Shown: positions 1 through 8,400, numbered from the stretch's first letter. The stretch: DNA of 54,866 nt from Planctomycetota bacterium (GCA_024275135.1 JAJRZS010000059.1:24001-78866); one strand, 5' to 3'. Made by a program: numbers and translations. Notes: a model not told the origin generated them from the letters alone.

Positions 1-1
1 G

Positions 2-271
2 TGGCAACCCATGGTGGATGCCGCAGAGGAAATGGCTTGCTGTATTTTGACTACTGAAGCCACATCTTCTTTGCATTGGCTGCATCCGCGGATGCCCGTG
101 GTCTTTGATGATGTGGTGGCGATGCAGGCTTGGCTGGAATCGGCCGCAATCCAACCTTACCGTGGAGATTGGCAGTGGCGGCAAGTGTCTTCCTTCCTCA
201 ACAAGGTTGGCAATGACGGGGCTCGTTGTGTGGAATCGGAAACGTTATGGGAAACTAATAACGGCGGATGA
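2..271 (+). CDS. SRAP (YedK/HMCES-like) protein, 3' end only
   Basis: C-terminal part of an SOS-response-associated peptidase family protein; the gene starts before the window. About 89 residues are visible in frame from base 2. The stretch CCILTTEATSS, then HPRMPV with the family's conserved catalytic His, then VGNDGARCVES near the end match the SRAP C-terminal half. SRAP proteins form a covalent crosslink through their N-terminal Cys with abasic sites in single-stranded DNA; that Cys is outside the window. The gene converges on lexA with a 17-base overlap, which fits a role in the DNA-damage response. Family assignment is fairly secure; SOS control here is inferred from position. Confidence 0.8.
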   Translation, partial: WQPMVDAAEEMACCILTTEATSSLHWLHPRMPVVFDDVVAMQAWLESAAIQPYRGDWQWRQVSSFLNKVGNDGARCVESETLWETNNGG

Positions 272-920
272 CTCCAGTGACCACACCGCGCACTTCTAAT
301 CGCTCGCAAATGATGGGGTGCATGGCTTGATTGGCTGGTTGCAGGATGAAGGTACCGTCTGGTTGAGGAAAAAACTTTTTCAAGGTTGCGGTTTCGTCTT
401 CCAAAATGGCGACCACAATGTCCCCCTGTTGCGGGGATTGATCGCGGCGCACGATGACATAATCCCCGCTTTGAATATGGGCCTCAATCATGGAATCCCC
501 CAGGACTTCCAACATGTAGGTTTGTTCTCCAGTTTTGAGGAGGGAACCCAAATCAATTTCTTGGCGGTTTTCGATGGCCTCAATGGCAGCACCGGCAGCA
601 ATGGTTCCCAATAAGGGCAAACTCAGGTTGGGAAAGTTTGGACTGGGGGCTGATAATTCTTGTGGGGCGCGGGTGGGGCGCTTGGTTTTCTCTATGGCGG
701 TTAAGCCGAGGTCGGTTAAATCTAGGCCGCGCGAGGCACCGGGCTCCAGGTTTTCCAAAAAGCCCTTCTGCAATAAGGCTTGGACATGTCCATAGACGGT
801 GACCCGATTGACTTCCAACACCGCTCCCAATTCCTGGAGGGTGGGGGATAATCCGGTTTCCAGCTGGTGGTGATGGATTGCGGTTAAGACTTGCAGTTGT
901 TTGCTGGTGAGCGGGCGCAA
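255..920 (-). CDS. lexA: LexA repressor, self-cleaving
   Basis: SOS master repressor: N-terminal winged helix-turn-helix (about residues 1-65) and C-terminal S24 peptidase domain. Visible key residues, numbered from the TTG start, are the Ala109-Gly110 cleavage bond (GTIAAGAAIE), catalytic Ser143 (LGDSMIEA) and Lys181 or 182 (TATLKKFF). The open frame extends upstream to 1073, but that 51-residue extension looks non-coding. LexA proteins begin close to RPLTSKQ, so I chose TTG at 918-920, giving 221 aa, a normal family length. No good Shine-Dalgarno precedes it. A 29-codon ORF stops 2 nt upstream, suggesting translational coupling. Function is certain; the start is probable. Confidence 0.93.
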   Translation of the reverse strand: MRPLTSKQLQVLTAIHHHQLETGLSPTLQELGAVLEVNRVTVYGHVQALLQKGFLENLEPGASRGLDLTDLGLTAIEKTKRPTRAPQELSAPSPNFPNLSLPLLGTIAAGAAIEAIENRQEIDLGSLLKTGEQTYMLEVLGDSMIEAHIQSGDYVIVRRDQSPQQGDIVVAILEDETATLKKFFPQPDGTFILQPANQAMHPIICERLEVRGVVTGVIRRY

Positions 921-922
921 AA

Positions 923-1012
923 CTAAATCAGCATGAAGGCCAAAAGAAGGAGAGAGACCAACAGGGCGGCTTCGATGTCGGAGCGAGAGATGGGTGAGTG
1001 TTGAGGTTTCAT
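923..1012 (-). CDS. Possible 29-aa membrane peptide upstream of lexA
   Basis: Short frame starting ATG at 1012 and ending TAG 2 nt before the proposed lexA TTG start. It encodes a polar N-terminus (MKPQHSPISRSDIEA) followed by a strongly hydrophobic run (ALLVSLLLLAFMLI), as expected of a small single-pass membrane peptide. It uses a different frame from lexA and would let terminating ribosomes reinitiate at the weak TTG. A plausible promoter (1057-1084) lies upstream. I know of no named family. Length makes chance occurrence possible, so this is a candidate only. Confidence 0.4.
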   Translation of the reverse strand: MKPQHSPISRSDIEAALLVSLLLLAFMLI

Positions 1013-1037
1013 GGCTTTGAGGATGACCTATGCGATT

Positions 1038-1084
1038 GCCTAACAAAGGCCTACAGATTCTATCGGCAAACAAAAGCCTAACAA
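1038..1084. repeat. Pair of 9-bp direct repeats, candidate operator
   Basis: GCCTAACAA occurs at 1038-1046 and again at 1076-1084, bracketing the proposed lexA -10 element and overlapping its -35. A related TTGTTAG lies on the plus strand at 1158-1164 before nadB. LexA usually represses its own gene, so these are candidates for its binding sites, although LexA sites in many phyla are palindromic. This is inference. Confidence 0.35.
1057..1084 (-). promoter_or_regulatory. Candidate lexA promoter
   Basis: On the minus strand TTGTTA (1079-1084) and TAGAAT (1057-1062) are separated by 16 nt, close to a sigma-70 consensus, and point toward the small ORF and lexA. The -35 box lies inside one of two exact 9-base direct repeats. 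Confidence 0.55.
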
Positions 1085-1228
1085 GCCTTGAATTTTCCAG
1101 GTTTTTTGCGAAATCCTAGTTCCAGCCGGCTCTAACCATGCCTAGACCCCTGCAGATTGTTAGAATTCTGTTTCATGAAGGCGCGCTCCCTTGCCTGTGG
1201 CCCTCCTCCGGTTTCTCCTTTGAGTCGG

Positions 1229-2881
1229 ATGCCTTATCCCATGCGGCGTCTTCCCGGCTTTCGGGCCGACGTGGTGGTGGTGGGTAGTGGTGTCGCCGGT
1301 TTGGCAGCGGCCGTAACTGCTGCTGATCAGGGCGCCCATGTGATGGTGCTGTGCAAGGGGCGCCTGGCGCAAACCAACACCTATTACGCGCAGGGTGGGA
1401 TCGCCGCTGCTGTTGGACGGGACGATGACCCAGAATTGCACGCAGCCGATACTTTACGGCTTGGTTATGGTCTCTCCGATGAACAAGTGGTTGCGGCGAT
1501 CACCAATGCCGCGCCTGCAGCCATGGAGTGGTTATTGCGTTCTGGAATGGCATTTGACCGCGAGCCAGGAGGGCATTTTCACCTCGGTATGGAAGGTGGT
1601 CATCGTTTGCCGCGCATTCTGCATAGCGGTGGCACGGCAACTGGCAAAGAATTGCAAAGGGTATTGAGCGTGCGTGCCCGCCAACACCCCAATATTGATA
1701 TTTTTGAATCCACGACCGCAGTCGAGCTATTGAAGGATGCGGAAGGCAGCGTGGCGGGCCTGGTGGCCTTAGTGGAGCGAGGCGCCGGTGGATTTGACGC
1801 CGTTTTGTTCGAGGCCAATGCCACTATTTTGGCTACCGGTGGGGGTGGTCAGATTTTCCGCGAAACCACCAATCCCCAACTGGCAACGGCAGATGGCTTG
1901 GCCATGGGGTTACGTGCCGGAGCGAAGCTGCGCGATTTGGAGTTTGTTCAATTTCACCCCACCATCCTCTATCTCGCCGGTGCTGCGCGCTTTTTGATTT
2001 CCGAAGTCGTGCGCGGAGAAGGTGCCGTGTTGCGTGATCGCGACGGGGTAGCTTTCATGGCCGATGCCCACAAGGACGCAGATTTGGCGCCCCGGGATGT
2101 GGTCAGCCGGGCGATTTTCCGGCGCATGATTGAAACCGAAGATACCCATGTTTATTTGGATTTGTCGGCGGTGGACGATCCGGCAAAGCGATTCCCGGCC
2201 TTGGCGCGGATTGCTGCCGAGTTTGGCATCCATCTCGGCAAAGACCCAATCCCCGTGCGCCCGGCCGTGCATTACTTTGTGGGTGGCATTGAGGCCGATC
2301 TTCAGGGCCAAACCAATGTGGATGGTTTGTATGCGGCTGGGGAATGTGCCTCCACTGGGTTTCATGGAGCCAACCGGATGGGCTCCAATTCCTTGCTGGA
2401 AGGCCTGGTGCATGGGCGTATGGTGGGAGAGCAAATCCTCAACCGAAAAACCTCGTTGCGCAGGTTTCTCAGCCCCTATGTTGCCGAGGAGCGGTCCTCC
2501 ACCGCTGCCCAGTTGCATCTTGCCGATATGACCTATTCGCTAAAATCCTTGATGTGGCGCCAGGTTGGCGTGGAGCGAGATGCCGAAGGTCTCGAAGATG
2601 CCAGTCAGCGCTTGGATGCATGGGCTGGTTATCTGGCTCGCCTCGGCCCCTTCACTCCTGAAGGGGTGGAAGTGGTCAACATGGTGCAGGTTGCTCAAGC
2701 CATTACTTTGGGGGCGATTTTTCGCAAAGAATCTCGCGGCGCTCATTGTCGGCGCGACTATCCCGATACGCTTCCTACCTGGCAAGTACATACCTGTTTG
2801 CATGCGGATGCCAATCAGTTGATTCTTCAGGTAGAGAACATTCCTGGAGCTTCTCCCGCGCCATTTCCTGCCAACGCTTAA
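1229..2881 (+). CDS. nadB: L-aspartate oxidase
   Basis: FAD enzyme oxidising L-aspartate to iminoaspartate, the first step of de novo NAD synthesis (with NadA and NadC, not in this window). Evidence: N-terminal dinucleotide fold VVVVGSGVAGLAAA, active-site stretches HSGGTATGKEL and EFVQFHPT, the VRGEGAVL segment and the FAD motif GLYAAGECASTGFHGANR. At 550 aa from ATG 1229 it has normal length. ATG 1241 is equally possible. ATG 1175 lies 8 nt after a TAGAAT hexamer but adds a Pro-rich leader without family support. It diverges from lexA. Because NAD can be made from aspartate, the tryptophan operon at 39 kb is unlikely to exist for NAD supply. Confidence 0.95.
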   Translation: MPYPMRRLPGFRADVVVVGSGVAGLAAAVTAADQGAHVMVLCKGRLAQTNTYYAQGGIAAAVGRDDDPELHAADTLRLGYGLSDEQVVAAITNAAPAAMEWLLRSGMAFDREPGGHFHLGMEGGHRLPRILHSGGTATGKELQRVLSVRARQHPNIDIFESTTAVELLKDAEGSVAGLVALVERGAGGFDAVLFEANATILATGGGGQIFRETTNPQLATADGLAMGLRAGAKLRDLEFVQFHPTILYLAGAARFLISEVVRGEGAVLRDRDGVAFMADAHKDADLAPRDVVSRAIFRRMIETEDTHVYLDLSAVDDPAKRFPALARIAAEFGIHLGKDPIPVRPAVHYFVGGIEADLQGQTNVDGLYAAGECASTGFHGANRMGSNSLLEGLVHGRMVGEQILNRKTSLRRFLSPYVAEERSSTAAQLHLADMTYSLKSLMWRQVGVERDAEGLEDASQRLDAWAGYLARLGPFTPEGVEVVNMVQVAQAITLGAIFRKESRGAHCRRDYPDTLPTWQVHTCLHADANQLILQVENIPGASPAPFPANA

Positions 2882-2893
2882 GGCTCGCTGATT

Positions 2894-4216
2894 TTGCTGC
2901 AACCACAACCGACGGAAAAACAAGCGGAACGCGCCATCGTGGCCACTTTGGTGTTGCCGGGAAGCGCGGCAGCCCAGGCGGAAGATCCCTTGGCAGAAAT
3001 TCGTGGGCTGGCAGCGGCTGCTGGTGCCGAAGTGGTGGATGGAGTGAGCCAACGCTTAGCCAAGGTCAATCCGCGTGCCGCGTTTGGCAAAGGCAAGATT
3101 GAAGAGTTGCGGCAACTTGCTCTGGCTTCGGATGCCCAACTACTGGTGGTGGACCACGATTTGTCACCGAGCCAAGGCCGCAACTTGGAGAAGGATTTGC
3201 AAATCCGAGTGGTGGATCGCACCGAATTGATTTTGGACATCTTTTCGACGCGGGCACAATCTCGACAAGCCAAACTGCAGGTGGAACTAGCGCAGCTGGA
3301 ATATATGAAAACGCGTTTGCAGCGCATGTGGACCCACTTGGAGAGAACCGAAGGTGCGATTGGCAGTCGGGGACCGGGGGAAACGCAGTTAGAAACGGAC
3401 CGCCGCTTGGTCAGCAAAAAGATTTCTGATTTGAAATCCCGACTGCGCGCGATTGAAAAGCGCCGACATCGCCAAGCGGTAGTTCGGGAATACCCTTATA
3501 CCGTTTCTTTGGTTGGCTATACCAACGCCGGAAAATCTTCTTTGCTGCGTCGACTGACTGGCGCCGATGTTTTTGTTGCCGATCAATTGTTTGCGACTTT
3601 GGATACCTTGGTGCGCAACTGGCAATTGGAAGATGGTCGGCAGCTTGTTTTGGCCGATACCGTGGGCTTTGTACGAGATTTGCCGCATAGCTTGGTGGCT
3701 TCCTTTCACGCAACTCTGGAGGAGACCCTGAATGCCGATTTGTTGTTGCATGTTTGCGATGCATCCTCGCCAGAACTCGAAATCCATTTGCAGGCGGTAG
3801 AAAAAGTGCTGCAAGAGATTGGAGCCTTGGGTATTCCGATGTTGTTGGTGTTCAATAAATGGGATTTGGTGGCCGCAGATGAACGGCTTATGTTGCAAAA
3901 GCGCTTCCCGCAGGCCATTGCGGTTTCTGCTGGAGATGGTTACGGGCTGAGTCAACTGGAGGATGCTGTCGGCCGCTACCTTGATGCTTGGTCGCTGCAT
4001 TTGGAAGTGCATGTGCCGGCCGAGGATGGCCGCCTTCTTGCGGATTTCCAAAAGGTGAGCCAGGTGTTAAAGGAGGCCTATCAGGAGCAAGATTGGGTGG
4101 CGGAGATTCGTATATCTCCGCGCCATTGGAATGCTCTCCTGCCAGAGCTGACGAGGAATGGTGGGCGTTTTAAGGTTTTTGCGGAGTCGGATAATCCGGC
4201 AGCTCAGGCAGGATAA
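2894..4216 (+). CDS. hflX: GTPase HflX
   Basis: Ribosome-associated GTPase that splits or rescues stalled ribosomes under stress. The N-terminal HflX domain (residues about 12-195) contains the family signature GSRGPGETQLETDRR, preceded by a helical segment. The G domain has G1 GYTNAGKS (208-215), G3 DTVGF (255-259) and G4 NKWD (321-324), with a C-terminal domain to residue 440. The start is TTG at 2894, 12 bases after nadB stops, so the two are probably cotranscribed. The 3' end overlaps the opposite-strand LysM gene by 47 bases. Confidence 0.94.
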   Translation: MLQPQPTEKQAERAIVATLVLPGSAAAQAEDPLAEIRGLAAAAGAEVVDGVSQRLAKVNPRAAFGKGKIEELRQLALASDAQLLVVDHDLSPSQGRNLEKDLQIRVVDRTELILDIFSTRAQSRQAKLQVELAQLEYMKTRLQRMWTHLERTEGAIGSRGPGETQLETDRRLVSKKISDLKSRLRAIEKRRHRQAVVREYPYTVSLVGYTNAGKSSLLRRLTGADVFVADQLFATLDTLVRNWQLEDGRQLVLADTVGFVRDLPHSLVASFHATLEETLNADLLLHVCDASSPELEIHLQAVEKVLQEIGALGIPMLLVFNKWDLVAADERLMLQKRFPQAIAVSAGDGYGLSQLEDAVGRYLDAWSLHLEVHVPAEDGRLLADFQKVSQVLKEAYQEQDWVAEIRISPRHWNALLPELTRNGGRFKVFAESDNPAAQAG

Positions 4217-4631
4217 GCACATCGCCGACCTTGAGTTGGCTAGGGTCGCGCAAATGATTTTCATCCGCGATGGCTTGGATGAGGCTTGCCGGAGCTTTGC
4301 CGTATGCGCGAACCACAATACGGTAAAGACTGTCACCACCCTGCACCGTGTATTGCAAAGGCGCGCGCACCGCAGGAGCGGGGGGGGGAGAAGGCGGGGA
4401 CGGGGAAGCTTTCTCTACTTTCTGGGATGGCAAAGAAGCGGAGACCTCTTCTTCGGCTACAGGGAAGCCCGCCTCGGCAACATTGGTCTTGCTCTCCAAC
4501 CCCATGGAAACGACTCCTTGGTAAGGATCCAATGAGGATGCCGGGGCTGAAGTTTCCGCTGGCCGCGTTTTCCACCAAACCGCAGTGGCCAAAAGAATCA
4601 TCAATGCGGTGAGTGCAAGCAAAGTCCTCAT
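4170..4631 (-). CDS. Membrane-anchored LysM protein
   Basis: A 153-aa envelope protein. Residues about 4-20 (LLALTALMILLATAV) form one membrane helix or uncleaved signal. A Ser/Pro-rich linker follows (SPSPPSPPPAPAV), then a single C-terminal LysM domain starting YTVQGGDSLYRI and ending LKVGDVLILP. LysM domains bind peptidoglycan glycan chains, so it probably sits in the inner membrane and touches the wall. I prefer Met at 4631 over the frame's first Met at 4667 because it starts the signal helix and has TATGGT 6 nt upstream. The linker is encoded by a run of nine C (nine G on plus, 4380-4388), a possible slippage site. Confidence 0.8.
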   Translation of the reverse strand: MRTLLALTALMILLATAVWWKTRPAETSAPASSLDPYQGVVSMGLESKTNVAEAGFPVAEEEVSASLPSQKVEKASPSPPSPPPAPAVRAPLQYTVQGGDSLYRIVVRAYGKAPASLIQAIADENHLRDPSQLKVGDVLILPELPDYPTPQKP

Positions 4632-4637
4632 AGCGCC

Positions 4638-4643
4638 ACCATA
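4638..4643 (-). promoter_or_regulatory. Candidate -10 (TATGGT) for a leaderless LysM mRNA
   Basis: TATGGT ends 6 nt before the ATG at 4631, a distance that would place the transcription start at or near the start codon. No convincing -35 is seen. Confidence 0.4.
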
Positions 4644-4673
4644 CCCCCAGACGGCTGGAAGTTCCACTGGGGG
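4644..4673. other. Hairpin between secDF and the LysM gene
   Basis: CCCCCAG (4644-4650) pairs with CTGGGGG (4667-4673); inside, TGGAA and TTCCA (4656-4666) are also complementary. It follows the secDF stop on the minus strand but lacks a T-run, so intrinsic termination is doubtful. It could stabilise an mRNA end. Confidence 0.3.
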
Positions 4674-4700
4674 GAAGGGGGGAAGGGCGCTGGGCCTGGA

Positions 4701-7250
4701 TTAGCTGTTGCCGCTGGCAGCTTTGGCTTTGTGGCTACGTACAGCAGAATCGGAGATGGATTCCAGTTGGCGCTTGCGGGCCCAGCGATCGAAGAACACC
4801 AGCAACGGGCTGGCGACAAAAACCGAGGAGTAGGTGCCGACAATGATGCCAATCAGCATGGCAAAGCTGAAACCTTCCAGCGAGTTGTGGAACTGGCGGT
4901 TGGCCACAAACAACACTGCCACCACGAAGAAAGTGGTGAGCGAAGTGAGGATGGTACGGCTTAGGGACTGATTGATGGAGATGTTGATAATCTCCGCAAA
5001 ACCCTCTTTGCGCCGTGGAAGGTTCTCACGGATACGGTCAAAGACGACGATGGTGTCGTTGAGGGAGTAACCGATGATGGTGAGGAAGGCCGCGATAATC
5101 TCGAGGTTAATCTCAATGTGAACCAACCCCGTTTTGTAGGCCACCGCGAGTGCACCCAAGGTAATTAACACGTCGTGGAACAAGGCCGCAACCGCAGCAA
5201 AACCGTAACGGTATTCACGGAAGCGGAAGGTCATGTAGACGACGATAAGAATCAAAGAAACCAAAATAGCACGGACTGCGGCCCCTTTGATTTCTCCTGA
5301 CACCCTAGCCCCAACCGTAGATTTTTCCGGGAAGGATTTGTCCAAATCGACGGAGCCGTCTTCGTGATGGAACAACAAAGGAGCCAAACTGGCCGCCATT
5401 TCTTGCACCATTTGAGCAGCAAGATCGCGGTTGAAGTCGGGGTTGTCGGATTCGGCGGCAGCCTTGCGTTGCTCGGCAGACAATTTGCGTTTGACCTGGA
5501 AAGCGGCAACGGTATCTGGGCTGTTGTGTTGGCCACGGATCTCGGTGATTTCAAAGCCCTTCAAGCGTTGGCGCATATCGCCAATCTCTGCTGGCTTGGC
5601 CAATTCGACGCGGGCGGTGGAACCACCAGCAAAGTCGATGCCCAACATCTCTTGGGCGACTCCGCTGTAAGAGTAAAGGCCACCAATAATCAAGGCAATC
5701 GAAAGAACAGCAGCAACCTTGCGCGCACCGAGGAAGTTAAAGTGCTTTTCGCCGGCCAAGGCCTTCATCATCGACACTTTCTTCGGTGGATTCTTGCCGA
5801 ATACGATCATATTCATGATGACCTTGGAGAACACCAAAGCCGAGAACATGGTGGTGAGAATGCCCAAACACAAAGTGGCGGCGAAGCCTTGCACCGGACC
5901 TGTACCGACCTTGTACAGAACCAAGCCTGCAATCAGCGTAGTGACGTTAGCATCAACAATGGTGAGGAAGGCGCGGTCGTAACCATTTTTATAGGCCTGA
6001 GGGAGTTCTCGGCCACGCTGCCATTCTTCGCGTACACGCTCAAAGATGAGGATATTGGCATCAACCGCCATACCAATGGTGAGCACCAAGCCGGCAAGGC
6101 CAGGAAGGGTGAGCGTGGCTTGAGTGAAGTAGATTAAGCCAAGCAGGGTGAAAGCGTTGAATAAGAGAGCCAAGCAGGCCACCACGCCGTTCATGCGGTA
6201 ATAAAGAATCATGAACAACAGCACCAAGGCAGCACCCATACCGGCGGATTTGGTGCCGGTTTCGATGGCGTCTTTGCCGAGTGTGGAACCGACAAAGGAC
6301 TCGCTTTCAAGTTGGGGCAAAACTTGGAGTGAACCCGTGCGCAGTACCGTGACCAATTCCTGCACTTGGGTTTGAGAAAAACCACCTTGGCCGCCTTCGA
6401 TGATGCCGCTACCTGGAAGACGATCATTGATGTTGGGGGCAGTGAAAATCTTGTTGTTGAGCACAATCGCCATTGGGCGATTTTTGTACTCGGCTGTGAA
6501 GTCGCTAAAGGCTGTTTTGCGGAACTGCTTAAATTCAAATGCAACCACTGGGAATCCTTTGCTGCCCATGGAGGGGCCGGCGTAGGACAAATCACTACCA
6601 TTAAACTCCCAAGAGCCATCGGTGCCAGCTAGGTCGGGGCGCACCGCATCCAACATCAGCAAAGGAATGGCGCCATCCACCATATAGCGGGAGAGATTGC
6701 TTTGGCTGTCGGTGGATTCGTCGGGTGGAAACCATCGAATTTCCGGGCGTGGTCCACCTTCGTTTTCAGGAACGAGATTGAAATCCAGAGGGGTAGCTTC
6801 GGGATGGGCGGCGTGCCAATCGCGCCATTTCTGTTTTTCCACATCCAGCGGCAGGCCATCCGAATTCTCCGCAATGATGCGGAAATCCAGCAGGCCCTGG
6901 TTACTGACGATGCGCTTGATGTCTTCGACTTGCTCTTCGGTACGGTCGGGAAGCTCGATGACCAAAGCATCCTCGCCCTGCGGATAAATGGGGATATCGG
7001 CAAGCCCCGAGGAGTCGAGGCGCTTGGTGAAAATGTCGGCAGTTTGTTGCAGAAGCAAAGCCTTCTGCTGGTATTCCGCTTCGCTGATTTCACCTCGCTC
7101 TAAAGCCTTTTTGTAGTCGAAGCTATAGACGATGCGCGAGCCGCCTCGAAGGTCGAGGCCCAAGTGCAGGTCGAAAGAAAGAATCGCCCACAAAGAAAGC
7201 AGGGAAACGACCGCGATTCCGAAGAGTTTGCGCGAAAGATTGTGAACCAT
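4701..7250 (-). CDS. secDF: SecDF fusion, Sec translocon accessory subunit
   Basis: Inner-membrane RND-family protein that uses the proton-motive force to pull secreted proteins across the membrane after SecA/SecYEG. SecD and SecF are fused in one 849-aa chain. SecD part: first membrane helix at residues 11-26, GLDLRGG (31-37), a large periplasmic P1 domain, and a membrane block about 337-485 including GMAVDANILIFERVREEW. SecF part: GIDFAGGS (537-544) and a membrane block about 655-815 with IIGYSLNDTIVVFDRIREN. Both conserved Asp-bearing membrane motifs are intact. Downstream of rplS and trmD on the same strand, 35 bases after rplS. Confidence 0.95.
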   Translation of the reverse strand: MVHNLSRKLFGIAVVSLLSLWAILSFDLHLGLDLRGGSRIVYSFDYKKALERGEISEAEYQQKALLLQQTADIFTKRLDSSGLADIPIYPQGEDALVIELPDRTEEQVEDIKRIVSNQGLLDFRIIAENSDGLPLDVEKQKWRDWHAAHPEATPLDFNLVPENEGGPRPEIRWFPPDESTDSQSNLSRYMVDGAIPLLMLDAVRPDLAGTDGSWEFNGSDLSYAGPSMGSKGFPVVAFEFKQFRKTAFSDFTAEYKNRPMAIVLNNKIFTAPNINDRLPGSGIIEGGQGGFSQTQVQELVTVLRTGSLQVLPQLESESFVGSTLGKDAIETGTKSAGMGAALVLLFMILYYRMNGVVACLALLFNAFTLLGLIYFTQATLTLPGLAGLVLTIGMAVDANILIFERVREEWQRGRELPQAYKNGYDRAFLTIVDANVTTLIAGLVLYKVGTGPVQGFAATLCLGILTTMFSALVFSKVIMNMIVFGKNPPKKVSMMKALAGEKHFNFLGARKVAAVLSIALIIGGLYSYSGVAQEMLGIDFAGGSTARVELAKPAEIGDMRQRLKGFEITEIRGQHNSPDTVAAFQVKRKLSAEQRKAAAESDNPDFNRDLAAQMVQEMAASLAPLLFHHEDGSVDLDKSFPEKSTVGARVSGEIKGAAVRAILVSLILIVVYMTFRFREYRYGFAAVAALFHDVLITLGALAVAYKTGLVHIEINLEIIAAFLTIIGYSLNDTIVVFDRIRENLPRRKEGFAEIINISINQSLSRTILTSLTTFFVVAVLFVANRQFHNSLEGFSFAMLIGIIVGTYSSVFVASPLLVFFDRWARKRQLESISDSAVRSHKAKAASGNS

Positions 7251-7285
7251 GAACTCGGCTGCCGGGTGGGCGGGAACGGGTGCGA

Positions 7286-7624
7286 CTACAGTTGAGCGGA
7301 ACGACCAGCGCGCTCACGAAGATAGAACAACTTGGCACGCCGTGGTTTACGCTTGGGCCCACGCTCCACGGTGACATTGAGTACCCGCGGACTGTGGAGA
7401 GGGAAAGTACGCTCGACGCCCTCGCCTTGCACAATGCGGCGAACGGCAAAGGTTTTGCTGACACCATGGCCAGTGAACTGAATGACTTGGCCAATGAAAG
7501 GCTGCACGCGCTCGTTTTGGCCTTCTTTAATCAGGTACTCAACCTTGACGATATCGCCAACCTTGAAGGAAGGGACGTCTTCCTTCATGTATTGCTTTTG
7601 CACTTCCTGGATGATTTTATCCAT
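7286..7624 (-). CDS. rplS: Ribosomal protein L19
   Basis: 112-aa large-subunit protein at the 30S/50S interface. Family stretches are visible: FKVGDIVKVEYLIKEG near the start, then VERTFPLHSPRV and the C-terminal RRAKLFYLRERAGRSA. Length is normal. It lies 10 bases after trmD, the common trmD-rplS order. The small insertion FTGHGVSKT (about residues 50-58) sits where many L19 proteins have a shorter loop. Confidence 0.96.
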   Translation of the reverse strand: MDKIIQEVQKQYMKEDVPSFKVGDIVKVEYLIKEGQNERVQPFIGQVIQFTGHGVSKTFAVRRIVQGEGVERTFPLHSPRVLNVTVERGPKRKPRRAKLFYLRERAGRSAQL

Positions 7625-7634
7625 GATGATTTGT

Positions 7635-8342
7635 CTATTCTAAGGGCTTGTCGGTGGGTTGAGTCGGTTTTAAGTCGGGACGACGGGCGCGGGTGCGCTC
7701 CATCGCGCGTTCTTGTCGCCAGCGATCCACCTCTTGGTGATGACCACTGCGCAAGACATCGGGGACAGCCATGCCGCGAAACACTTCGGGACGAGTGTAA
7801 TGCGGATGGTCGAGGAGTTGCGGATTGGTGAAGGATTCGAAAACTGCGGATTCCTCATGCCCAAGAGCACCAGGAAGTAGACGGGCCGACGCTTCAATCA
7901 CCGCCAAGGCACCCAGTTCGCCACCGCAGAGCACAAAGTCGCCGAGAGAAATCTCGATCCACTCCATGCCGATGCGGATGCGTTCGTCAAAACCTTCGTA
8001 GCGTCCACACAACAGCAGCAAGCGTGGTTCTTGTGAGAACTGGTGGGCGAGTTGTTGACGAAAGGGAGTGCCGCTGGGGGTGAGGAGAATCTTATGGCAA
8101 GGACCGAATTCGGATTCCACCCATTCCACTGCGGAAAAGATCGGCTCGGGCTTTAACACCATCCCAGGTCCACCCCCGTAAGGGCGGTCGTCCACATGTT
8201 TGTGTTTTCCCGCAGCAAAGCGGCGAAAATCCAACACATGAACCTGGAGCAGGCCCGCCTTCTGGGCCCGTCCCAAAATCGAGGCGGTTAAGTAGGACTC
8301 AACGGCCTCGGGGAACAGCGTAAGAAGATGAACCTCGAGCAT
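7635..8342 (-). CDS. trmD: tRNA (guanine-N1-)-methyltransferase
   Basis: Methylates N1 of G37 next to the anticodon in a subset of tRNAs, preventing +1 frameshifting. A SPOUT enzyme: VHLLTLFPEAVESYL at the N-terminus, DDRPYGGGPGMVLKP, the knot region LLLLCGRYEGFDERI and LGDFVLCGGELGALAVI, and the C-terminal TRPEVFRGMAVPDVL. I chose ATG at 8342 (235 aa) because it matches the family N-terminus and has a strong Shine-Dalgarno GGAGGTG five bases upstream. The frame is open to 8414. First gene of a trmD-rplS-secDF unit behind a good promoter. Confidence 0.96.
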   Translation of the reverse strand: MLEVHLLTLFPEAVESYLTASILGRAQKAGLLQVHVLDFRRFAAGKHKHVDDRPYGGGPGMVLKPEPIFSAVEWVESEFGPCHKILLTPSGTPFRQQLAHQFSQEPRLLLLCGRYEGFDERIRIGMEWIEISLGDFVLCGGELGALAVIEASARLLPGALGHEESAVFESFTNPQLLDHPHYTRPEVFRGMAVPDVLRSGHHQEVDRWRQERAMERTRARRPDLKPTQPTDKPLE

Positions 8343-8371
8343 CCCGGCACCTCCGGGAAAATTGGCCGCAT

Positions 8372-8400
8372 AAGATACGCGAGCCGGCCGCTTTGAGCAA
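8372..8400 (-). promoter_or_regulatory. Promoter of trmD-rplS-secDF
   Basis: Minus strand TTGCTC (8395-8400), 17-nt spacer, TATCTT (8372-8377), followed by a leader of about 30 nt to the trmD start. Good sigma-70 geometry. Confidence 0.6.

Noticed and set aside
921..1073. N-terminal extension of LexA to 1073
   Set aside because: LexA proteins start at the RPLTSKQ-like sequence; the extension has no homology and covers the promoter and micro-ORF.
5364..6137. 257-codon plus-strand frame opposite secDF
   Set aside because: His/Gln-rich translation typical of an antisense shadow; secDF on the other strand is unambiguous.
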